Positions 12,148 to 23,681 of a DNA stretch of 64,000 nucleotides are shown here, in pieces. The position numbers and the translations under genes are program-made. The notes beneath the pieces were generated by a model that was given only the letters and a program-made list of their open reading frames with translations, was not told the origin of the DNA and searched no databases. The DNA comes from Coprinopsis marcescibilis (Eukaryota; Basidiomycota; Agaricomycetes; Agaricales; Psathyrellaceae), in the NCBI GenBank assembly GCA_004369085.1, contig ML210184.1:62001-126000 (forward strand). The letters are read 5' to 3'. The first letter of the stretch is position 1; each line of letters begins with the position of its first letter.

Positions 12148-12735
12148 GGCTTTTCATTTACGATATGCCTCACCACATGTATGTCTTACTGCGTCTATGA
12201 AACATGAACAACCAAAAACAACGTAAACATCGAACACTTCACCCCTTGCACACAACTGCAAGCCCATCTTACTCCCGTGTCGCCATGCTTGTGTTCCCGA
12301 TCATAATGAGAAGCTCTTCGCACAGAACGCTGAGCTCCTCCGGGTTGAAATGTCCATGTAATGGTGGTTTCCAATCATGCTTTAGGCGCGCAGTCAAGGA
12401 ACATATTCTGAAGTTTCCTTGACTCAACCGAGAGATGCGAAGCATACTCTTGCGCCAGCGTCGACACATTCGACCGCACCTTAGGAGGCGACACTACCAA
12501 AGGTTGTTATGTTGTTGCTTGCTGGCAATGGGACTCGACGTACCCCTAGTGCTTGGTGGTGTACAATTGTGTACAAACTGTTGACTTCCATGTAGTTGAG
12601 TGCCTGGGATACGACAGGTTCGCGTGTCAGAATTGCACTTGTCCACCATTCGACATTGAATCGGGCGAGCAGTCTTGTCAGCTCCAAGTCCTTGAGATTT
12701 CCGCAGAAGAGGAAATCTGAGACATCAATCATGAT
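12148..12735. other. Convergent spacer between RPL30 and the NACHT gene
   Basis: 588 bp holding both 3' flanks. On the minus strand the frame of the NACHT gene stays open after its TGA for about 84 codons (12732-12481). I do not recognise the encoded residues, and it may be chance or a lost C-terminal part. Confidence 0.4.
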
Positions 12736-14281
12736 TCATTGCCGCAAGTTTTCCTCGAGTGGGTCAGAATTACGTTCTACGAAGTAAGCCCCTTATTTAT
12801 AGACTGGTGATGCAATAGATGCGTACCTTGGAATTGGAATAGCGCAAGGTACTTGACTGCTATTGTGGTGCAGATCACTTTGCGGGGGATATGGAGGTGC
12901 TTCGCACGCGGTTCACCGGATGTGAGGAAATCGGTGAGTGTCTTGTGGCGGATCCGGTATTTTGATTTCTGGTCATCGAAAGCAGGGATGATAAGGACGG
13001 AATGGAGACCATCCAGCATCCTCGTCCATTCCGCGCGGTTGTATCCCATGAAGGCATTAAAAGCCGCGGCTGACGGCAGAGATTCATTCAGTTCCAACTC
13101 CTCCACACCTCTGATAGCAAGGACGGACTGAAACGGGTCTGAGCATTTTTGAAAAATTGAGAGATACAGGGAATCGAGAGGAGAGAGTGGATGAGGGCCT
13201 GATTGGTCTGGTGAAGGCTCCAACACTTCTAGAAGACGTTTCTCCGGTTGTTGCAGTGTATCGTTGTTGATATAGTCGATAACGGTAGTGGCGTATACAA
13301 ACTGCCGGGATGCGTTTGAAACTAGCGCCTTGATTTCGGAGTCCAATGGCCACGGGCCTTGGATCTGGTTGATTGTGCGGATGGTGTTAAAGGACGATCG
13401 CAAATATAACTCGATGTCGTCTTCAGCATCGTAGTCCTCGTCTAGGCGAATGATTCGCGTTATTGGCTTTCCAGCTCCATGAAAATATCTTCTCATCTCC
13501 TTTTCAGGTCGACTTGCTATGATGATCCGGAACGGAAGTCGCGAATCTTGGAGACTGGTGTGAATGGCCTCGAGAATGGCAGCTTGTTCTTTTGGGTTTT
13601 TGCATTCGTCTAAGCCGTCTATTATTAGGACGTGCGGCCACTGCGACGCAGTAAGGACTCCGGCATGGCCGGGCTCGCCTCTCGCCTTGGCAAGAGGTGT
13701 GAGGAGGAGCATTTCGAGCTGGGTACAGAAGTCCCTTGTCGCTACTGTGGCATCTGCCGTTATGATCTCTGCGATGAAATTTCGGGTGTCTGGTATATTT
13801 ATGGCGAGCTGATACGCGATAGTCGGGATAAGATGACGGTAGTTGTTCGTCTCCTGTGAGCGAAAGGAGAAGAAAAAGCTTGCCGCAAGGACGCCTCTCA
13901 TAGCACATGTTTTGGCTATAGTCTGGGCGACTGCGGTTTTCCCTATACCAGGAGCGCCTGTGAGCCAAAGGATATCAACTGCGTCCTCAGGATGGGTCGG
14001 GCGACATAGCCAGCTCATGATATCGCCTTGGACAGCCTTCCTCGTCAGTTCGTGGCATCTTGGCTCGTTTTCTCTTTCTATGGAGTCGTGCATGGCGCGT
14101 GCGGCAATGAACTGGTGAAGCACGCTTGATATTCCTAGACCGTTGTTAATGAGCCTGTTTGTTACGATTAAGGAATAAATCGACCATCTGTTCCAGCGGA
14201 AGCATTGCTGTTCTGTACAGTGATATCAATGAGCCGTGACTGCGAGATCCTGATATTGCTAGAGTTGTTGAGGAAGGGCAT
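12736..14281 (-). CDS. NACHT-domain STAND NTPase, short NLR-like protein
   Basis: Nucleotide-dependent signalling switch of the fungal NLR-like type. Three exons (14281-14185, 14134-12827, 12776-12736) sum to exactly 482 codons including the stop. Exon 1 gives MPFLNNSSNIRISQSRLID, a beta-type leader often seen in agaricomycete NACHT proteins. Walker A is GAPGIGKT at about residue 92-99, the motif after it includes SFRSQET, Walker B is HVLIIDGLDEC at about 200-210, and a sensor-like IASRPEKEMRRYFHG follows. The winged-helix-like region ends at about residue 465 and there are no WD40, ankyrin or TPR repeats. So it is a core NACHT without a visible sensor. A TATA-like run sits about 210 nt upstream. 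The propeller gene lies upstream in the same orientation. Ligand and effector are unknown. Confidence 0.82.
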
Positions 14282-14488
14282 GGTTTTGTGCGGGGCTGTA
14301 GTGCTGCCAGGTACCAGGGTAGCTTTCAGACAGTGTGATATAATGACAAAAGTGGGATGGTCTGTGATTAATTTGTGGTTCGACGACGAATGACTTAGGG
14401 GCTCACTGGCGTCATCCGAATCGTCAGAATCACTAGCGGAGGAATCTGTCGATTACGTGCTACGTACCTTGGACCGCAGCATTCAAAC

Positions 14489-14498
14489 TATATATATA
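14489..14498 (-). promoter_or_regulatory. TATA-like element upstream of the NACHT gene
   Basis: A run of alternating TA of ten bases, about 208 nt before the NACHT start codon. Position and composition fit a core promoter element, but this is by eye only. The rest of the 14282-14673 spacer (392 bp) shows nothing else that I can name. Confidence 0.35.
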
Positions 14499-14673
14499 GG
14501 ATCGGGGGTTGTGGGATGAGTACATGTATACCTGTTTGACTTGGCAAACGACAATAAGATAAGATGCTTATCTTTGATGAGACCTAGGAAATAGGCGCGC
14601 GCATGTCAGAAAGCTAGTTACGATTGTAGATCGAGTAACATGGCATAACGGGGGGAAAGAGGAAATATCAAAG

Positions 14674-15777
14674 CTAATCATTATATCGGTACAGATTTGC
14701 AACGTAACGAACCGTGGTCTCCGGCTGCCACCCTTCAAGATAGGCGAACTCTTTGCACAGCGCTATTGCCTTCCCAAAGGTTCCGTCTCCTTGGTTAAGG
14801 GCCGCAAAAACTTGCGCCCCTCCAAATCCAATAATGTCAGCGTACCCATTTCTTGTTAGATCTGCGACGAAGCGTGGGTGCTTGGTTTTATCCCATCCTT
14901 GCCGCTCCCCAAAGCTGCGAAGGACCAAGGTTGCCGGCTTGAAAGTGCCATTACCCATGTTCTTCGCGATATATACGCCTTCTTCCCCGAATAGAACTAT
15001 GTCTGCTGGCTCGCCCCTGGCCAGGGCAGTCACAACGAAGACATGTTCATCGCTTGTCCAACTGGGTAGACCTAGATCATGAGAAACCACTGGTCCGAAT
15101 TTGCAGCTTCCTTGATTAAGAGAGGTGAAGACTTGATTGTTCTTGAAGCCGATTATATCGACCCTTCCGTTTCCAGTGAGATCTGCGAGGAAACGGGGAT
15201 GCTCATCGTTCCACCAATCTCCGGAGAAATGGCAGAAGTCATCGAGCACAGTTCGTCCCGGCTGGAAAGTCCCGTCCTTATTGTTGACGCCGACGATGAC
15301 ATCGTTGTCGCCGAATCCAACAATATCAGGAAACCCGTCTCCTGTAACATCTGCTAAGAATCGCAAATGTCTATCGACTCTCCAGCCTTGTTCGTTTCCA
15401 AAATCATATACTGCACAACGGGGCTGCTTGTATTCTCCCTGGTTGACGTTGTCGGAGATGTAGACACCTGCGTGAGCAAACCCCACGATATCTGCATATC
15501 CCGTCTTTCGTACGTCTGCCATGAGGCGAATATGCGAGGAATTACTCCATCCTCCAGCACAGGGAACCGACCCATAAAATCCTTCAAGCACCTGTTTTGG
15601 CGGACCAAATACGTTATTGCCAAGATTTGGTGCTACCCATACACCACTGGAACCAAATCCAACGATATCCTTGCGCCAGGGGCTTGTGGTGCTTGCAAGT
15701 AGGCGAACATGATTTTGAATCGACCAACCTCCGGCTTCCTGTCCAAAGGACTTCAGGACATGATTTACGATATGCAT
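14674..15777 (-). CDS. Seven-bladed FG-GAP/VCBS propeller protein, PVL-lectin-like (5' end uncertain)
   Basis: Predicted beta-propeller of about 52-residue repeats with the FG-GAP/VCBS pattern: HxRFLADxTGxGxxDIVGFG then VxxxLNxGDGTF and a closing GW. Clear blades include RFLADVTGDGFPDIVGFG, RFLADLTGNGRVDIIGF and RFVADLTRNGYADIIGFG. Six full blades lie downstream of the Met at 15777, plus the second half of a blade at the start and the first strands of a blade at the C terminus (VRYVANLYRYND). This is the velcro closure of a seven-bladed ring. The residues needed to complete blade 1 (ECADIVGFGVEGVSIG) are encoded just upstream to about 15870, so the true start is farther upstream, probably in an exon near 15950-16134 that I could not join cleanly. 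The Asp/Asn loops suggest calcium or glycan binding, as in Psathyrella velutina lectin. No signal peptide is visible. Confidence 0.72.
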   Translation of the reverse strand: MHIVNHVLKSFGQEAGGWSIQNHVRLLASTTSPWRKDIVGFGSSGVWVAPNLGNNVFGPPKQVLEGFYGSVPCAGGWSNSSHIRLMADVRKTGYADIVGFAHAGVYISDNVNQGEYKQPRCAVYDFGNEQGWRVDRHLRFLADVTGDGFPDIVGFGDNDVIVGVNNKDGTFQPGRTVLDDFCHFSGDWWNDEHPRFLADLTGNGRVDIIGFKNNQVFTSLNQGSCKFGPVVSHDLGLPSWTSDEHVFVVTALARGEPADIVLFGEEGVYIAKNMGNGTFKPATLVLRSFGERQGWDKTKHPRFVADLTRNGYADIIGFGGAQVFAALNQGDGTFGKAIALCKEFAYLEGWQPETTVRYVANLYRYND

Positions 15778-16292
15778 CTTTCCCCCTTTGTAACGCCCGA
15801 TCGAAACACCTTCGACGCCAAATCCTACGATATCTGCGCACTCCGAGTCTTCAGTGGTGACTACAATATGGCTTAGGATATTTTCGCTTGCTTATCGTTT
15901 TAAGATCTTGACTATCTCACCAAAGGTGTCCTGGCTTAAAACGGGCTGTGCACGCTTCAAGTGGCTCGTCGAATTGGAAGAAATGTCGTTGGGAAAAAGA
16001 GCAGATCCAGGGATGGGAGTCATATTCGGGCTTTGGCGTAGAGTGTGTCGAGACTTGCGGTTGAGCAGAAAGTTAAGTATTGCGAAGGAAGTCCGACTAA
16101 TTGTTACGTTGTGACTTGAAGGAGAAGGTTGCATCGACGTTGCTTAGCTTGGAATGACACAGCCACCTGATTCGTGTGTTTGCTTCAGCCTGTGCAGGCG
16201 GCTGCCAATAACCTTCCGACGCTGGACTGCAGGGGCGTTGGATTTCTTGGGAACTAATCCAGATATCCTCGCACTTGCAATCTTGAACTATA

Positions 16293-19200
16293 ATGGTAGA
16301 TGTCCCTGACAACCTCCTCTCACATCGCGCGCAAATGCACCCGGAGTCTGTGGAAGAAGAGCTGGACTATGTTGAGACATCCGACATCGAAGAACTCGAA
16401 GAATACAGCAACTTTCAAGCAAGACGCGTCGAAACTGCTGTTTTGTCATCCATAAGGCGGAATGCCACAGAGGAAGACGATCCAAGGCCCAGTAAACGCG
16501 TCAAGGTGGGTACTGTCGGCCATTTTTCGAATCCAATCGTCGTGGCTAAGGATGCCATGCTAATCCGACATTTATGCTCCGAATTAGCTTTTTCATGGCC
16601 CTTTAGACCACACAAATGAACTTAACCATGCTGAACTGTGCGAAAATTCCAACTCAACCGTGGAAGAAATAGTGGAAAGTACTGGGGCTTTGTCTCAGTC
16701 GACCTCCGCGTCGTCGGCTGCTGACCGTAACCACTCAACATCATCGAACACCACACCAAGTTTGCTGTCGGATTCACCTCGAAAATCAATAGATACAGAT
16801 GACGAAGCAGATGGAGATGCGTCCGGCATGGACGTAGATGAGGAGTTTGGAACAGGGGTTGATGAACACGACGCCTCTCAGGACCCTTTGCTGCTCAACG
16901 GTCCTGATCACTCTGAAGCGCAAGCTCATCATTTGACCCCACGCTCCCAACAATCATTGACACCCGACGCACAGACCGAAGCCTTGGGGTTTTCCCAACA
17001 CAATTCGTTCCATGCTGATACGCTGTCACAGACCAAAGCGGAGCTGGATCAATCACATCCTGCGGCACCAGCTTGGGTTGAAGACCAAGGGAGTCGGTCA
17101 GAAGCTATCAAGGACAACGAACTCGAAGCAGGAACAGGAGATGGTAGGAACAAACCTGATCTAGCAGCTCTGCTTTTCTCAGACGGCGACGATGACCAAC
17201 TGGACTACGACATGGAGCCCAGGTCAAAAGCTTCAAGTACTTCGCCTCCATCTGTCAGTGCAACAGCCTCTAGAAGCAGCTTTTCGCCTCCACCAATACC
17301 ATTTAGAGAATTCGACGATGCCGCAGGATCATCACCCGCACCTTCTCGACAGCCGTCTTTGCAGCCATCCCAACATTCGGAGGCAGTGGACGAAGCAGAC
17401 GGTACAGAAGCAGAAAGGGAGGAAGGACCCATGCAGGATGCTATACCGAAAGAAGTCCTTGAAATCCAAGCCCAAGAGGAAGCGGAAGCGGAAGGTTCTA
17501 AGCGGTATTCCCTCCGTGAAAGAGGGGCTGATCAAAAGAGGCCCTATACCATGGACCGAATACGATATAAAAGAACAGTAAAAGGTGTTCCCGGGGCATG
17601 GGTTAAGCCTCTGGATGAAAGGCGGCGCAAGGGAGATCGGTATGAGGATGGGGAAGAAGAAAACAGCCAGGTGGACGAGGATGCACCCTTTGTCCCGGAT
17701 GAGAACCAGGGAGGAGATGAAGAGGAATCCCAATATAGAGAGGAGGTAAAGAGGAAGGAGAGACGGAAGGAGAAGGGAAAAGGGAAGGGAAAGGAGAGGG
17801 AATCGAGTGCTCCACAAGACCAGCGTGGACAGGTTTTGGACCTTATCGAGCAGCTTCGAACGCTATACTCCTCTGAGGACGACCAGGATATGGATGCCAT
17901 GGCAAAGGAGAACCGCAAGCTGCTCAAACGGCAGGAAAAAGAGAAAAGACGAATGGAAAAAGAAGAGAGACAGAGACAGAGAGAGGCGCGGGCACGTAAG
18001 CGGAAGGAAAAAGAAGAGGCGGCAAAACAGAAGGAAAGCACCAAAGCACAAGGGAGAGGCAAAGGAAGGGACCATCATGTCGCATCCAATGTAAGTCTCT
18101 TTCACTGCTCTGACATAGCTGCCCACTTTAACACGCCTTAATCATGATTAGCCTGCACGATTGCGAGCCTCATCCTTCCCTCTTCAAATCACCGAAGACT
18201 ATGAAATGCTTCAGGACTATGCTGCCGGGGATGTCCAGTCTGATAATGAAGAGCTGTTCCTCGGCGTCTTCGGTAGTCCCGCCCCTGCATCCCAACACCC
18301 CACAGAGCCTGTCGCAAGTGGTGGGACCCAACGTGAACCCTCCGCCAAATCAGAATCCGGCCAGACCGCTTTCAGCTCAGCTGGCACACCAAAGCTGGAG
18401 AGAACCAAGTCATCTACAAGCATAATTTCTATCAATTCGGCCCCACATCTGTCGAGTTCCCAGTCGTCCGGATCGGAATCAGAGGATGCTGGATCAGATA
18501 GACCTGGAAAGTCGAAGAAACCCAAAGGAAGCTTAGACGTCTTGTTCAAAATGTACCCCCGTGGCCTAGCTTTGGCGCTAGCACAGGGTATGAACAAATC
18601 CTCTGCGTCTACGAAGAAGAACGACGACCAACACCAACATGATACGGACGAAGATGATGGAGTGTTGAAACCTGGGCAGACGAAAGTGCGGAAGCGTGTT
18701 GGAGGGCCTTTGAGGGAGGTTAAAGGAGATTCGGAGAGTGAGGACGAGGTCATGGAGGACGGAGGAAGAAATGGACAGTGGTCCCGTCCTTCATCCCCGC
18801 AGTTTGGCCCTCTGCATTCGCTCAGCTCATTCGATGACGATGCTCACATCCCTCGCGTTCACCACGGCAGAAAACCATCGAAGAAAGGGAAAGAAGGAGT
18901 GAAGAAGAGCGAAGATAACAATGACGATGTACCGCATCGACTCTTCCCTGACTCCGACTCCGAGATCGAAGAAATCGACTTCAGCACTAATCAAATGGCA
19001 AATCTGATCACAGATATTAGCGTCGTGGATGAAAACCTAGAGGATTACGCCGGGGGAGACGTGGCTGTGAAAGAACATCTGGAGACTACTTTGATCGATT
19101 ATATGCTATCGAGGACAAGGCTTATCACTGGCGATCGTTCAGCTGCGGGAGGTGCAGGGCGTAGGAGTGGTGGTGGAAGCTCGAAGCGAACCAAGTCCTC

Positions 19201-22200
19201 TGGGAAAGGGTCATCAAGTTCAGGGCTGGGAAGCAGCAGGAAAGGTTCGAGCCGCTCATATGCAGGTAGTGGGGGCCAGCAGAAATTCAAGATCGACGTT
19301 ACCATTAATGGTGCTGGACGTGAACGACAAACAAAACTTCGTGACTTTGGTTACGAACGAAACTCGCAGCCTTCGTTCTCTACAAGGCATACATCCAAAG
19401 CTACACCCTCCAAGCACCGAGATAGCGATCGGCATAGTCGACGGCATTTACCAGACAGTCCTCGGTTTACCGATGACGAAGAGGAGGATGAACGGCGGAA
19501 AGGCGAAAAGCAGACCAAGGACGCGTTTCAAGCTGTCCTTGACGCGAAGGCAGCGGAACGAACTCAAAAACGGCGAGAGCGAAAGGCGAAAATCAAGTCA
19601 AACGGGTTGTATGTGGTGAAATCGGTTGGGGAGGGCAGGACATTTTTTAGATCTGGGCCAGAGTTCTTCACTACGGCGGAAGAGGAGGTAGAAGACGGTT
19701 ATGAGGTCAACCCAGGGGCGAAAATACGCAAGTGGGAGGCACCGGTCCATCGCATACCTCGCTTGGATGCCCCAGCACCCAAACCTAATCACAAACGGAG
19801 ACACTCGGTTGAACAGGATTCGGACATCGAGGAGGTGGATGCAAACTGGGAGAAGCTTGCCCAAGAACCGGAGGATGTCAGCGAGGGAGAGGCTGTTGAT
19901 ACGGTGACTGAGCAGATAGAGGTGAAGCTTGATGCAGGCATTCCTCTGCTGCGTTCATGCTGTTTCGTCTTTCCACCGGGCACGTACCTCGAGCAAGGAG
20001 GGTTGAGTCGATTGGTCGACCTGGTCAAAGGAAAATGTACCCCGGTCCCAGTCGGGACTATTCCCTTTCCTGGATTCAATAATTTCGACCTCAGCATAGG
20101 GTCACTCGATTCAGACCGACTTTGCAGATGTGTTCAAGAACTCGGGGACGCACTCTTCAACTTTGCAACCAAGATACCGGATCCAGATCAGGAGCAAGAG
20201 ATGAAGCAATGGGAGGTGGTGATGCTACACGTCTGCAATGCGACTAGCTGGTACCTTACCGGTAATCTCACTGATATCAAAGATCGAGAGGCGGTCACCC
20301 AAAAGCTTCAAACCCATTTACTTGGGCTGCTGGCTCGGGTCAATGCGCTTGATTATGTTCGGAAGGACGTGGATGTCCCCATCCTGCAGTTCGATTGGTT
20401 CTTGGTGGAGATGGGGTTGCGCGCGGATGTGTCAACATCTGTTAAAAGCGATTTCCCGAAGGCGTTGAGTGCCGTTATCGACATGACGATCCGACAACTT
20501 CTTACGCTGGGTGTCGAGGGGGTGGTCGAGAGCGTTCTGAAAAACGAACAGTTCTCCCCGCTAAACGTACAACTATTCGCGGCGGATGTTTGGGCAAGAC
20601 TCATCCACCTTCTCCTCGCATACGCAGACAGCCAACCAACGGCTGAGAAGAAGGGGAAAGCATTTGCCTCGCTTTGGCATTTCATAATGTCCGCTTTCAC
20701 CAAGGAGAACAAAGTCAAACCGGTGGACCCAGCGAGATTGGAGATACAGTGGAAGACGGTCTTTGGGGTTTGTGCCTTATCCCAATTCTCGGTGAAAGGT
20801 GCCATCTCCATGGGACCCCGTCTTCCCGCCTCTTGGGAGGTGGTCAGTCACCTTCTCGAACAAACACTTGCCCACACCTCCGCCAATCCCGACCCCGATG
20901 GTTCTATTGAGCAGGACACTTATCTGGGCTATATCTTGGCCCGATGCGTAATCCTGCAAGAAAGATGGGGATGGGATATCGCAGGAATTTTCTCAGTTGT
21001 GAACCTCTTTGCCAGAAGCGTGTTTGCACCCCGCAAATTTACCAATCTCAACTCCGAAAAATCTGAATTCCCCGAGTTCCTTCGAGATCCAGACGAAAGC
21101 GGCGACACCATCTCGAAATTCGGAAATAAGGATTCAGCTTATACTCAACTTCTCAAATTTATTGCCAAGGCGGCGAACAGCGCGAAAGGCACAGACGATC
21201 TCGAGCGGAAAGCTGCTTTGCAACGCGGCATCCGCAAATCCATGTCGCTATCGGAAGCAAACGGAAAACTTGTTTTCGCTCATGGAAATCACCCCGACGC
21301 TGATGAACTTTCGATGCTGATCAACAGAGCCACTTCCTCCATCATCGCTGCTTACATCTACCCGGACACATTTGAAAACAAGGTTGACACGGTTAAGGGC
21401 CTTGTTTCTTTCGAGTCAGCGGACTGGGCAACCAAGTTGACTGTCATACGGACAGTATGGATATGGGCTCGCTTTGCCCATCGAGAGCAACCGCAACTCA
21501 ACCTTAGAAAGTTTGCGCAATGGATTGGGGAGATTGCCGCTGGGTTGGCAAAGGACTTGAAGCGCAAGCCACAGGCACATACAGTTGGAAAATCTGACCG
21601 AACTAGGATCCTATCCACGCTGACCAAGGCGATATTCGATGTTGTGCGAAGGATCGTGACACTGCGGGCGGACGCAGGGCAGTACCCAGATGCCGAATTC
21701 TTGAGTGAGCATGTTCTCCTCCCATATAGATTGAATGCTCACACTTTCAGCCAACCTGAATCCCCTCATATTGGTGATTCGGGAGAACTTTGAACTCCAG
21801 GATGTACGAGTTAGAATCCTTGAATCCTTCGTAAATGCTCGCTTCACGGTCATCCGGCCCGAACTACCGATTTTTGTGACGGTGGCCGTCGCGCCGGCTG
21901 AAGTTGAAGCGGAGGAGGAAAGTCAAGACCAATATGGGGACATGTTAGGCTTTGACGAAATAAACTGGGAGGAAGTGGGACTTCCATCTGAGATCGCTGG
22001 GCCTCCCAAGCCCTTCGAGGTCGAGGAAGCGGCTTTGATTCAGGTAATAGCCACACGTTCAGTTTAAACCATATGTTGCATTCTGAACGACTCCCCCAGG
22101 TGATACACGAAATGAAGTTGGTTTGGCCGGCTTTCCGAGCATTGAAGCAGTCTGCAGGCCTATCTATGATGAAGGAAGGCCACTTGACTACGGTCAATAG

Positions 22201-23048
22201 GAACGCATCTTGCTTTATCGGCTGTCGTCTCATTTTGTCTGAACCCGATGAAAAGGTCAGAAGTTGCCCTTTCTGAGTCCTATGGAACCTGACCCGTTGA
22301 TCCATGAAACAGAACTGGGCAGAAATTCTTCGCCTAATTGACTCCAACGTCATCACAGAAATCAAAGCTGGCTGTTATCACAAGGTCAGAAAGGTCGACG
22401 CAATGATATCCTACGCCATTCTTCAAAGATACCCCAAGGCGCTTCTGGTCAGCCACGCTTAGTTTTTACCGAATATGTACTGACATGTTGACCAGTCACC
22501 ACTTCTTGAACCTCGAATTACGCAAAGCTTCCTGTACACGATTGTCGCGGTACTTGATGAACCTGCCATCGAGCGAACCTTTGTCATTGAGTATATGGCT
22601 ATCGACCAGTCGCACCATACACTGCTCCAAAACTGTCCCCCCGTTCCACCTCAAACCCCAGATAACAAAGGGAAAGAGTTCGTCGAGTTTCGTCCGCGTC
22701 TGTTTGATTGTGAGTTGATTCTTTTGGCGGTGAACTGGATTGTAACCCCTCGTCAGCTATTTTGCACAACCTGGACGCGGCTGTCGATCAAGAACACCCA
22801 GACTCACAAAAGAACATGCTTCTTATCAAAGAGTCTTTCTCAGCAATGAGAAATAATCTGACCGTAAGCTACATAAACTCTACCTTATTACAAGTGATAT
22901 TGACAGAATTTGATACTAGAGCATTCAAAGCGAGGTTACACGCTCTGAGTACGCAACCTTCTGTCGGCAGGCTGTCGACAGTCTGAAAAGGTGCGAAGGT
23001 CTATCCCGACAACAAGAATTGGAATTTTGGATATCTTGGGCACCATAG
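16293..23048 (+). CDS. Mus7/MMS22 family replication-fork repair protein
   Basis: Large nuclear protein of the family that works with Rtt101/Rtt107-type ligases to protect and restart damaged replication forks. Exons include 16293-16509, 16607-18090, 18152-21704, 21751-22043 and 22100-22255, then smaller ones; phases agree, giving about 2,050 residues. The N-terminal half is acidic, Ser-rich and disordered, with basic runs (KKRRQ/KERR type) over 17,700-18,060. A short conserved-looking patch LDVLFKMYPRGLALALAQG begins the structured part. The C-terminal half is helical (for example CRCVQELGDALFNFATKI, ILQFDWFLVEMGLRADVS, YATFCRQAVDSLK). The family call rests on this architecture and remembered motifs. 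The start at 16293 (MVDVPDNLLSHRAQ) is the first ATG of exon 1 and diverges from the propeller gene. Confidence 0.72.
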
Positions 23049-23383
23049 TCATGTTAACATACCCATCGCATATTGCTACTTACCTACTTACTACCGTATA
23101 TTTTGCATATTCTTGTACCCCTATATCATCTGTACAATAGCCACAGCCTGTTATTATCTTGTCTACCTTGATTATTTTGATATTTGCGTTTCAAACAAGC
23201 CATCGGGAAAGAGGTTGTCCGGTTTGGTTTACACAGCCAGATAAATGGCTTTCTGTCCAGTGGCCATTGCCTAGAAGGACAATATCCTTCCTCCCGGGTG
23301 GTGAGTCAAGGACTTATGCCATGGATTTGACGGCGGCGATAGTCAGATCGCCTAGCCTATATCCTAGAAATCTAGCTCCATTG
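23049..23383. other. Convergent spacer between MMS22-like and Hsk3-like genes
   Basis: 335 bp holding both 3' ends. It is T-rich and has no supported gene. Confidence 0.4.
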
Positions 23384-23681
23384 CTAGTTCCTCGCCCTCT
23401 TGCCATCGACTTCCTCTTCGGCCTCATCTTCTGGGTTTAACTGAGCAGCTATAGTCATAAACCTACCACCTCATAATCAGCGTCCATATGCAGTGAAAGT
23501 CGAAACCCACCCACTTCGCGGCATCCAATCCTGCGAAGATCCTCATCGCATTCAGATCGACCTGTAACTGCTCGCAAAGGTCTGCTGTTTGACTGAGTGC
23601 TCTGGACATCCTTCCGAGGCTCGCTGCCAGTTGAAAGTAAAGGCGCTCTTTAGCTTGTGTTGCATTTGTCGGCACGTTCAT
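23384..23681 (-). CDS. Small DASH/Dam1-complex subunit, Hsk3-like
   Basis: Two exons (23681-23515 and 23462-23384, a 52 nt intron with donor GTGGGT) join in frame to 81 residues. The protein is one helical hairpin: KERLYFQLAASLGRMSRAL, then QTADLCEQLQVDLNAMRIF, then GLDAAKFMTIAAQLNPEDE and an acidic/basic tail. Length, heptad spacing and the LG/GLDAAKFM pattern resemble Hsk3, a small subunit of the outer-kinetochore ring that couples chromosomes to microtubules. Without splicing, the frame would run into a Trp-rich nonsense tail. The start is MNVPTNATQ; a Met ten codons farther upstream is less likely. The alternative is another small coiled-coil protein conserved in Agaricomycetes. Confidence 0.6.

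Noticed and set aside
17544..18062. Minus-strand frames of 70-172 codons opposite MMS22-like
   Set aside because: They are Ser/Phe/Leu-rich shadows of the Lys/Glu-rich coding strand.
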